DNA of 64,000 nucleotides, taken from Tupaia tana (Eukaryota; Chordata; Mammalia; Scandentia; Tupaiidae). The stretch is from contig JAKSZU010000016.1 of assembly GCA_026018925.1 (NCBI GenBank), positions 55,441,075 to 55,505,074 of the forward strand, given 5' to 3'. The notes beneath the pieces were generated by a model. It was not told the DNA's origin. It saw nothing but the letters and a program-made list of their open reading frames with translations, and searched no databases. Positions 56,411-64,000 of this stretch are shown piece by piece. The position numbers and the translations under genes are program-made. Numbering within the stretch: position 1 is the stretch's first letter; every line of letters begins with the position of its first letter.

Positions 56411-56759
56411 ACTTATAACAACATTGCTTTAGATTCTATAATGAAATACATTGCAAGAGGCTCAAGGACCTTAATTTTTTTAAACCTGATTTATCTTCCT
56501 TTGAATAATGGCAAGGAGGAAGGAAAAGAAGGTGTTGAATAAAAGTAGGTTTATGTGCTAATATTATAGGGCTTCCAGATGAGCTCATATTTTAAATGGG
56601 CACAGAAATAGCCTATATCCAAAGTGTAGGAATCCCGAAGAAAGTGTAGATTTCCTTACATAGGTAGGAGACATTTTGAAAAATCTCTGATTCCAATTGG
56701 TTTTCCATCTCTCCTGAGTGCTTCTGCCACACATTAAACCCTCTCCAGGAAGTCTCTAC

Positions 56760-56895
56760 CCAGTCCTTGCCAGAGCCTGATGAGATAAGCCAAGATGCAT
56801 TGGTAGCCCATTTTACAGATGAAACAACCTGGGCCTCAGAGAGACAAAGTCCAAGTTCACACAGGAGCTCATATGACAGAATAATTATCAGACAG
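56760..56895 (-). mobile_element. MIR SINE, reverse
   Basis: CCATTTTACAGATGAAACAA, CCTGGGCCTCAGAGAGACAA and GTTCACACAGGAGCTCATAT follow antisense MIR. Confidence 0.8.
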
Positions 56896-56984
56896 CATAA
56901 GGAAGAACCAAAATGCAGGAGAGGGGAGATCAGAGATGCATGCCTTGCTATTCTTGGGACATTCACATTACCAAGCTCCAGAAT

Positions 56985-57255
56985 GTCTTCAACAAATATT
57001 TGAGTCTTTGTTCACTGAGCTAAGTACTGAGATAGAGATGAATTAGACATGGAGAGCTTAAACTGTTTCTGTGGAGATGAATCTGTAATTAAGCAGTGCT
57101 ATAGGTTGTGGATGTCACAGAGGAGGGGTATCCCATCCAGAATTTGTGGTATCAGGAAAGGCCTCCCATCCTAGCTAAAAAAAATAACAATCAGATTTAG
57201 CAGGTAAGAAAAGGTCAGGGGAGAGTGTTCATCCCAGATAAAACAGCATGTGGCC
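56985..57255 (-). mobile_element. L2 LINE, reverse
   Basis: CTAAGTACTGAGATAGAGAT, AATTAAGCAGTGCTATAGGT, GGAAAGGCCTCCCATCCTAG and GGGGAGAGTGTTCATCCCAG follow antisense L2. Confidence 0.65.
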
Positions 57256-57334
57256 AAGGGGATTGGTGACTAGGGGCAACAGTTACCAAGAGTTAGCATG
57301 ACCAGTTTGCAGAATTAATTGGTTCAGGGAATGT

Positions 57335-57492
57335 ATAATATGTGTTAAATGTCTGTCTCCCTCACTAGGTAGCCAGTGCTATAAGGGCAAGAACCATGTT
57401 CCTCTCATTCACTGCTGAATTCCTAGTGCCTAGTAAATACCTGCTACTGAGTAACAACAATAGTAATAGCTAACATGGTTCAAACGCTGAAT
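57335..57492 (+). mobile_element. L2 LINE 3' end
   Basis: AGGGCAAGAACCATGTTCCT, TCATTCACTGCTGAATTCCT and AGTGCCTAGTAAATACCTGC match the L2 3' terminus. Confidence 0.7.
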
Positions 57493-57506
57493 AATGCTAC
57501 TACTAG

Positions 57507-57715
57507 GTACTAAACAGTGGCACAGTGATAAAATGCACACTACGAGTCTGATCCAAATGGGAAGGTTTACATCCAGAGACCTCCCTGTGTATGCTGAGCA
57601 TGCATGTGGCCAAGATCTCGGACTGGCTGAGGGTAGGGGTGGTTTGTTGCATCAGGACCCTGTTGGGGGTACTGTCTCTTTTTCTCTCTCTTGCCCCCCA
57701 AAAAAGAATAAATAA
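57507..57715 (+). mobile_element. SINE-B carrying a SINE-A in its tail
   Basis: Head ACTAAACAGTGGCACAGTGA, body AAGATCTCGGACTGGCTGAG, pyrimidine stretch, and an AAAAAAGAATAAATAAG tail. The TSD AATGCTACTACTAG (57493-57506 and 57991-58004) encloses this SINE-B plus the following SINE-A. Confidence 0.85.
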
Positions 57716-57990
57716 GAACCAGCAAGTGGCACAATGTTAAGGTGCTGGACTCCCACATGACTAAATGTGGTTAGAGTACTAGATCCAGTGGCTTGAAAAT
57801 CATGCCAAGTGCAAATGCATGTGTGCCCAAAATCCTGAGAAGAATGGAGAAGAAGGGATTATGGCATGGTCATCGCCCCCAGGGGGTGATTTTGCACTTT
57901 CCCTTTCTCTGTCTCTGTCTCTTTGGTAAGCATACACGCCCTATAGAAAAAAATATTTAAAATAAGAAAGGAAGAAATTAACTGTTGAAA
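57716..57990 (+). mobile_element. SINE-A1, in the tail of SINE-B
   Basis: Head AACCAGCAAGTGGCACAATG, CGCCCCCAGGGGGTGATTTT and CGCCCTATAGAAAAAAATAT. An AAATAAGAA-like repeat on both sides suggests it inserted into the SINE-B tail. Confidence 0.85.
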
Positions 57991-58004
57991 AATGCTACTA
58001 CTAG

Positions 58005-58082
58005 ACAGTGCTCAATATGTATTTATTAAGTGAATATTTTATTCATGCATCCATTCATTTATATTATAATTTGATTACATTT
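58005..58082 (+). mobile_element. L2-type 3' terminus
   Basis: CAGTGCTCAATATGTATTTA followed by TTAAGTGAATATTTTATTCA resembles the GTGCTCAATAAATATTTG end of L2/MIR. Confidence 0.5.
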
Positions 58083-58325
58083 GTTCATTGTGGGAGGCTG
58101 CGCACCAGTGAATATTGCTGGTTTCTCAGAGAGCAAACAATTGCCATGATTGGTTCCCTTTAAAAAACCTGACATTCGAAACCTTGCTCTGATTGGCCAC
58201 TAGAATCCCTCAGATTTGCATATCCGGCACCTCATGATTGGTCCAAAAGCAACCAATCATAACCCAGCTTTTACAACCAATCATAACCCAGCTTTTACAA
58301 CCAATCACAGCCCACCAGCAACATG

Positions 58326-58332
58326 TATATAA
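58326..58332 (+). promoter_or_regulatory. LTR TATA box
   Basis: TATATAA lies 18 bases after the last CCAAT box (58301-58305), the usual arrangement for a retroviral U3 promoter. Whether it is active is unknown. Confidence 0.7.
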
Positions 58333-58607
58333 CCACGATGCCTGGCCCAGAATCGCCAGACGACCCTGAAGAGCCTGAAGAGTTGTAACACTGCATTGGC
58401 TCCAGACGACCTGGAAGACCCTGAAGAGCTGACACCGCATCGTCTCCAGACTACCCAGAAGAGCCTGAAGAGTTGTAACACCACGTCGTCTCCGAACGAC
58501 CCTGAAGAGCTGTGACACTGCGTCGTCTCTGTGCTGCTCACAATAGACGACGCAACCCTGAAGAGTTGTAACACTGTGTCATCTCCGTGCTGTACTGTGC
58601 TGCCCAC

Positions 58608-58613
58608 AATAAA
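58608..58613 (+). terminator. LTR polyadenylation signal AATAAA
   Basis: Preceded by a matching but mutated site, AATAGA at 58542-58547, in the previous tandem unit, so the polyadenylation region was duplicated with the repeat. Confidence 0.7.
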
Positions 58614-58732
58614 CGGACAACCCTGAAGACACTGCATCGTCTCCCTGTTGTAACACTGTGCCGCTTGTCCCGGCTCTCACTCCGTCCCTCAGGAAACCTG
58701 TTCGACTGTCCCCCAGGGTTGGGACAGTTCAT

Positions 58733-59819
58733 TCCTTTGAAGGAGTCATTGGGACAATACTGGAGAGGAACAAGGTCCAGCGCCTGAAGTTATGGACCAC
58801 TGAGAATGGGCTCTGTCCAGAAGACTGTGGGAGAGGATGCTGAGGAGCTATATGCGGGAGACTGAAACAACTGGGCGTCCATTTTCAAAAGTCCACTCTT
58901 ATCTATCTGCCATGTAAACACTGGATTGGAGCAGGGTGAGAGAGGACACAAAGAGCATCTTGCAAGATTAGAAAGAATAGCGGAGACACCAGAACTGGAA
59001 ATGCTCAATGTCAAAAAAGAAAGATGGTGGAAGCCACAAACCATGGATCAGATACCTTTCTGAATAAAAGCAGCTGACATTTAAGGAAAGCTCACATTGT
59101 GTCATACACTAGTTTTGGTGCTGTACACCAAAAATGAACTACTTTGGCTCTCAAATCAGGTAAATACTATTATTATATGCAGCCACCTGTCAATAACCAT
59201 GTTTAATTAGCAAGCTATTTTCCCACACTGTTAACTGACTACCACTTCTGCCTCTTGGAATGAACACAACCTATTATTTTATGAATCTGCATTATCACAG
59301 AAACAAAGTCAAAGATAAGAAGAGAAACTGCACCTGGACAATGAAAAGAATTGGAACCAGTGGATGGGGCCAGTTCCCTGGTTGAGCAGCCTCTGCAGTC
59401 AGTCTCAAGAGGCCATGTGCTCGGAAGGGCCCCAAAATGTGGTTCATTGGTTTAACATTCTGTTTTCACCATTTTGAGACTCAATTTTTGAAAAAGGGCC
59501 TCCCATTTTTATTTTACACAGGGTCTGAAGTTATGTAGCTAGTCTCACCAGTGGACGTAAGTTGCATTCAGCAGATGCCAAGATCAATTTCTTCTTCCAC
59601 CTGGCACTTTCAGAGAGTGGCTGAATACCCCTGACCCAGTGTCCCCTTCAGTGCATATATTCATGCGGATGCTGGGCAACCACATAGCACAGATGTTGTA
59701 GAAATAATTTACTTTTCAAGGAGGGGGTTAGACTAGGCCATCTCTCTGAACTATCCACATCACTCAGGGTGATGATAGCTTCACAGATTATAGCAAATTG
59801 CCTCCAGTGATGGTTCCTT
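58733..59819. other. Unique-looking sequence
   Basis: No repeat recognised. An 84-codon minus frame (58790-59044) has no domain. Confidence 0.45.
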
Positions 59820-59996
59820 TATGGACATAGATCTTAACCAGGGGTGCATATCAGAATCATTTGGCTTAGACGGTTTTTAAAAGATAAATATACCAAAGCC
59901 ATACTCAAGATATATTGAATCCAAATTTTGAAGCCTATGACTGAGGTATGGGTTTTTGGAAATGCTCAGTTACTTATTTTTAAAGGATCCTTGATT
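59820..59996 (+). mobile_element. MER5/MER58-like hAT fragment
   Basis: ATCTTAACCAGGGGTGCATA, TCAGAATCATTTGGCTTAGA and GGTATGGGTTTTTGGAAATG follow the hAT-Charlie MITE order. A SINE-A interrupts its right side. Confidence 0.6.
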
Positions 59997-60266
59997 GGGA
60001 CCAGCAGATGGCATAATGGTTATGTTGCTGGATTCCTCTGTAGTCGAATGTGGTTTGAGTCCCAGACCCGGTGACTTAAACCTCACACCAGGCGTGTGTA
60101 TGTATGTGCATGCCCAAGATCCCAAGAGGAGAATGGAGGAGAAAGTGTTGCAGCATCGTCATCCCCACTGGAGAGTGATTTCTCACTTTATCTCTCTGCC
60201 TCTCTTTGTCTCTCCAGTGAGTGCGCACACCCTATAGCAAAAATCTTTCTCTAAAAAGAAAAAGGC
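59997..60266 (+). mobile_element. SINE-A1, full length
   Basis: Head GGGACCAGCAGATGGCATAA, CTCCAGTGAGTGCGCACACC and CTATAGCAAAAATCTTTCTC. The TSD ATCCTTGATT is at 59987-59996 and 60267-60276. Confidence 0.95.
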
Positions 60267-60276
60267 ATCCTTGATT

Positions 60277-61917
60277 AAGGATCACTCCTAAACAGTGGCT
60301 ACCCCCGGTTTCTGTCCATCTAGACATTATTTGAAGGAAACAAACAACTTTGTTAAACATAAAGGCAATAGGTTGCAATTACTATGTTGAAAATAACATC
60401 TGGTTGATCAATTCCTACATCTTTTATGGTGCCATGAAGTTTCAACTATGTTTACACTGCCCCACCTCCAATATCTGAGATATCTCAAATATCCTCAGAC
60501 CCAAACCACTCCACAAAATGGAAAATGATCTAGAAACTTAAAAGGAATTCAAACCCAAGGTCAGATTGTATTTGTCCAATACCTCCTTGCCAGCTCAGGC
60601 CACAGGAAAATCAGATGAACTTCCTGCATCATCATCTTATAGACCTTTTCCTTTTTTCAACTGTATTGATTATAATATCCTCCTGCAATGGATTAATACA
60701 ATCATGTTACACAGATTAACTGAATGCTGTAAGATCTCCAGAGACATCCTAAAACTTCAGAGAACTGAATAAACTAGAACTACAGAACACATGGAGGTCA
60801 AGGTGAGCCAGCTTACCCCAAACCTGTATCATCTAGGCAAACTCATGCATTCCCTGACTAGCCTGTGCTAGCAGCCACCGTGTTCTAAACTTCTGTCTTC
60901 CGGAAGAACGCCAGCCACGTTTTTAACACTAAGGGCCACCTGCTGTGTTGTTTTTTTTAAATGTGACTTGAAACAACACTGCTCCAAATTACATGAATCA
61001 TCTCTAAATTTAGAAGCCAGCTCCTAATACTCACTGCCTGTTCTGAATCATAAATAATGTTTTCCAGGGCTCATGTGGGAATCCTTGCCAAGAACCTCTT
61101 AACTTGTGTGCCTCACACTCCCTGAGAGGTGAACGTGAAACTACATGCTACACTTGGCAAGCAAACTGAGGCTCTGTCTGTGTGTGGCAAAATAATCAAA
61201 TGCCTTAGTCAATTCTGTGTAAGAATAAAGTCCCCCCCCCCCTCCATCACCACCACATGGAACAGTGGTTCTCACCTCAGAGGGTGGAGGGATGACATCA
61301 TGTTCATTCCTGTACCCCCTTCCTCTCCCTCCCTGTCCATTATCAACCTATGTACTTTCACTGTAGTTAATCTCACGTTGTCTGGCAAATGCCTTAGAGG
61401 GAGAACGTAGTTTATAAAAGACTCATAGATGATTCTGCTACTTCCCTTACCTCTGACAATGTATGTTATAAGTCAGATTCTCCCTTTTCAACTCTTGTTC
61501 ATCTAGATATAATCTACACACACATACATACATACACTGCACACATACAACCAAACATGGTAACTAATACATCAAAGAAAAGGGTTTTCTTTCCTTGTTG
61601 ATAATTTTTATCTATTTTATTACACGTGCAATCTAGAGTGGTTAAAGTCTTCATATTTCAAGAGTCTATTTGGTGTAGCTGACGGTTCTGTGGTATTAAG
61701 GTAGGGAGCCCTATCATCCCTCTGCTGTGAGAAAGTCAAACTATAAAGCCAAGGCCACTAGCCAGGGTCGCCACATCCCTCAAATCCTTTCTGTCCCCAC
61801 TCCTACCTTGACCTTATGATGACTGGAAGAACGTATCTCATTCACATAAATAAGAACTCTGTAGAAATTACAGGTTCCATTATGTATGGTTGTTATTGTG
61901 TTCTCAAAATACATATT
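60277..61917. other. Unique-looking sequence
   Basis: A run of about 11 C near 61231 and an ACATACATACATACAC-type repeat at 61515-61540. A 93-codon frame at 61129-61410 has no domain. No gene supported. Confidence 0.45.
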
Positions 61918-61930
61918 AAAAACACTCAAT

Positions 61931-62216
61931 GGGACCAGCAGTTAGCGTAATGGCTATGTCGCTGAACTCCCATGTAGTCGACCGCGGTTCTCGTCCTGGA
62001 CTCGGTGGCTTAAAACTCACACCAGGCTTGTGTGTGTGCATGCCCAAGATCCCGAGAGGAGAACGGAGGAGAAGGGATTGTGGCATGGCCATCCCCCCTG
62101 GGGGGTGATTTCTCACTTTCTGTCTCTCTGTTTCTCTCTGTCTGTCTGGCAAGTGCATGTGCCCTATAGCAAAAACCTCTCAAAAAAAAAAAAAAAAAAC
62201 AAACAAACAAACAAAA
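61931..62216 (+). mobile_element. SINE-A2, full length, youngest-looking copy
   Basis: Head GGGACCAGCAGTTAGCGTAA with A box TAGCGTAATGG, CCCCCTGGGGGG palindrome, CTATAGCAAAAACCTCTC and an A17 plus (AAAC)n tail. The TSD AAAAACACTCAAT at 61918-61930 and 62217-62229 is perfect. Confidence 0.97.
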
Positions 62217-62229
62217 AAAAACACTCAAT

Positions 62230-63359
62230 GTCCTTCTATTTCTTTACAGTCAAATTCACCAAATCAAATGATAGAGTTTTGCAGTTTCCAAAGAGTGGGA
62301 AGGTTTTGCCCTTACACATGGCTGGTGACATCAAGAATACCACCTAACATGCTGTTCCCACTTTCTGGTCTTGTCAGGTTCTACCAAGTCCTTATACTTT
62401 GAAGCCTGACTTTCAGGGACTAACAGGCCATTATTGGCAGATTCTGCCACAGCCCAGGTTCTAGTAGGAAATTCAAGGCATTAAAGTGTTTATAGCTCTG
62501 ATATTGGCTATTCTGTTTCATAACACAACACAAGTTGTGATCTCAGGGATTCTGTAGGTGCTAGAGGCTCCTACAAAGCATACTTTGAGAATGACTGCTT
62601 GCCTTTAATTTCTCTTTTAGTAAGAAGTCCAATAACTTATATCCTCAAGGACTGGGCCAGCCTTGTTCAAGGCAGGAGCAGACATTCCATCTCTGAAAAT
62701 CAGAAGTACTGAGTAAAAAATGAGAACATGAATAAGTTATAAGATATATGATTAATATATGATAAGATATGACGTGATGATGATAAGATACAACAGAATC
62801 TCTGCTTGGATCACTTAAAATTCTTGCTATTGGAGTTCTGGCTTTTTGTCTACCTACTTAATCGGAACACCTTCAATTTTTTACCAGTTGCTGCCTAAAC
62901 TACATTATGTCATTGCCACAGGGCACATCTATTTATGTTCTATTAATGAAACTGGGTTTTCACCCTGTGATTGCTAATGGATCTAGTTCTACCCAGTGTC
63001 AGCCTGGTCTGATGAAGAAACTTAATTTTAAGGGTTAAGTCAATTCATGGTCTCCTTCTAGAGAGGTTGTGGCTAATCCAGGGGATGAGTTACCTGGGAC
63101 CAAGGCTAAAGAAGGAAACTTCTTATAGAAAATTACAGAGGATAAGGTTAAAGGAAATCAGAGAGTGAACAGAACTAAGCATGAAGTCCTAGTTAAGGAA
63201 ACCAGAAAGTGCTTCCCCAGGATATGAAAGCCAGCATCTGGCTCCATGGAGATGAAAACGAGGGCAACAAGTTGACAATAGCTACAGACCTCATTGGCCA
63301 TCAGTATGCTATGCTAGCAGCTCAGTGTAAGACGCCATCATCAAGAAAGCTAAAGACAG
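62230..63359. other. Unique-looking sequence
   Basis: A GATAAGATATGA-type degenerate repeat at 62735-62795. No gene or clear repeat family. Confidence 0.45.
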
Positions 63360-63620
63360 GCCTAGCCTCTGTGGTGTAGCCAGTGGTGTACCAGGTTATG
63401 GAGTTGGAAGCCACATGCCAACCATGGTGTGAGTCTCTGGCCTAGTCAGCCTGAAAACATGTCCAGCACATGTGCGTGTGTCCAGAATTTTGGGGTCTGG
63501 AAGACTAGAGGAAGGAGGTCACAGCATGACCAACCCCTGTTGAAGTTGCCCCCCACTTCTCCCTTTCTCTATATCTCTGTCTCTCTCTAATGTGCATTTA
63601 TGTGCTTTACTGTGAATAAT

Positions 63621-63654
<34 letters not shown>
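63360..63654 (+). mobile_element. SINE-A/B-like, full length, long poly(A)
   Basis: Head GGCCTAGCCTCTGTGGTGTA, body CACAGCATGACCAACCCCTG, pyrimidine stretch and an uninterrupted run of about 31 A at 63623-63653. An imperfect TSD CTAAAGAC/CTAAAGGC flanks it. Confidence 0.8.
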
Positions 63655-63657
<3 letters not shown>

Positions 63658-64000
63658 AAAGGCAAAACAGTTGTCTCTTTGTATATAAACCAATCACTGC
63701 AGTTGGCATAAAATGACCCTTAGCTTTTTCCCATTTTCCAACACAAACACACACACATGCACACACGTACATGCACAGTGTCCCATCACATCTGATGGAG
63801 CCATAAGTGTTCTGGTTTCACATATCGCCTATCTGCACTCTTCACCAAGCAAACCTCCAGGGAAACCCCTCCTCCTTCTCCAGACAACCCTCCAGTATTT
63901 CGCAAATCCTGGCACCCACTGCCAAATAGTAGCAGGATCGCCAGTCAGAACTACTTAACATATCGCTCCAGGGGCCTTGTCCACATTCATCACTGAAGCA
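63655..64000. other. CA-rich patch and unique sequence
   Basis: ACACAAACACACACACATGC and similar at 63741-63778. The 81-codon frame at 63713-63958 reads through it and is not a gene. Confidence 0.5.

Larger units (their letters stand above)
58089..58726 (+). mobile_element. Solo ERV LTR, 638 bp, with intact TSD
   Basis: Starts TGTGGGAGGC and ends GGGTTGGGACA, flanked by a 6-bp TSD GTTCAT at 58083-58088 and 58727-58732. The U3 region has three ATTGG boxes (near 58149, 58190, 58237) and a CCAAT-bearing 24-bp unit at 58251-58274 and 58275-58298, with a third CCAAT at 58301. TATATAA is at 58326-58332 and AATAAA at 58608-58613. From 58364 on, a CCCTGAAGAG...GTCGTCTCC unit recurs about six times. 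A 6-bp TSD is typical of class II (beta-like) elements. No viral gene remains. Confidence 0.9.

Noticed and set aside
58355-58680. Tandem CCCTGAAGAG units as a CRISPR-like or satellite array
   Set aside because: The units are uneven (about 37-65 bp), imperfect, and lie inside an LTR bounded by a TSD, so they are internal LTR repeats.
1-64000. A previously undescribed multi-gene system
   Set aside because: No coding gene or operon-like cluster can be supported in this mammalian repeat-rich DNA; the notable content is mobile-element biology.

Overview
The window is nuclear DNA of a placental mammal with no gene I can support. It is a dense mosaic of interspersed repeats: ancient L2, MIR, L1M, MaLR and MER5 elements shared across mammals, overlaid by many younger tRNA-derived SINEs, three mariner-type MITEs, one mariner palindrome and two solo endogenous-retrovirus LTRs. 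Open reading frames are short (mostly under 140 codons), lack codon-like organisation or recognisable domains, and nearly all overlap repeats. No rRNA, functional tRNA, CRISPR or bacterial feature is present.

Two SINE groups recur. SINE-A (about 250-270 bp plus tail) has a tRNA-like head with pol III A and B boxes, an unrelated body with a C/G-run palindrome and a pyrimidine-rich stretch, an end like CCCTATAGCAAAAACCTCTC, and an A-rich tail. An older subset (A1) reads GATGGCATAATGGTTA in the head and CTCCAGTGAG near the end. A younger subset (A2) reads GTTAGCGTAATGGCTA and CTGGCGAGCG and often keeps 13-17 bp target-site duplications (TSDs). SINE-B is older, more diverged, has a similar tRNA-like head and an AATAAA-containing A-rich end. 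Neither is primate Alu, rodent B1/B2, rabbit C-SINE, carnivore CAN, bovine or equine SINE as I know them. One diverged tRNA-plus-7SL-like composite (30475-30745) hints at Euarchontoglires, but the order cannot be fixed from sequence alone. Dermoptera is a candidate by elimination, although the published dermopteran t-SINEs lack a tRNA-unrelated body, so the fit is poor.

Layout: 0-9 kb has MaLR and ERVL-like LTR remnants, a SINE-A split by a solo LTR, three further SINE-A copies, two L1M 3' ends and a SINE pair sharing one target. 9-13.6 kb has a MITE and an L2 broken by L1 and SINEs. 14.5-18.8 kb has an L2 split by a SINE-B and an L1 ORF2 remnant carrying at least six SINEs. 18.8-30 kb is repeat-poor with scattered MIR, L2 and MaLR. 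30-39.5 kb has MIR, the 7SL-like element, MER5A, a reverse L1 and L2. 39.5-50 kb has a GC-richer unique block, L2, MIR, MITE and SINEs. 50-58 kb has the mariner hairpin, an 83-bp duplicated segment, MLT1, L2 and a CA/TA/TG palindrome. 58-64 kb has a 638-bp solo LTR with a CCAAT-box array, then two SINE-A copies and one SINE of uncertain group.

The elements act together only as a record of insertion order: L2 and MIR first, then L1M and MaLR, SINE-B, SINE-A1, LTRs and MITEs, and finally SINE-A2.
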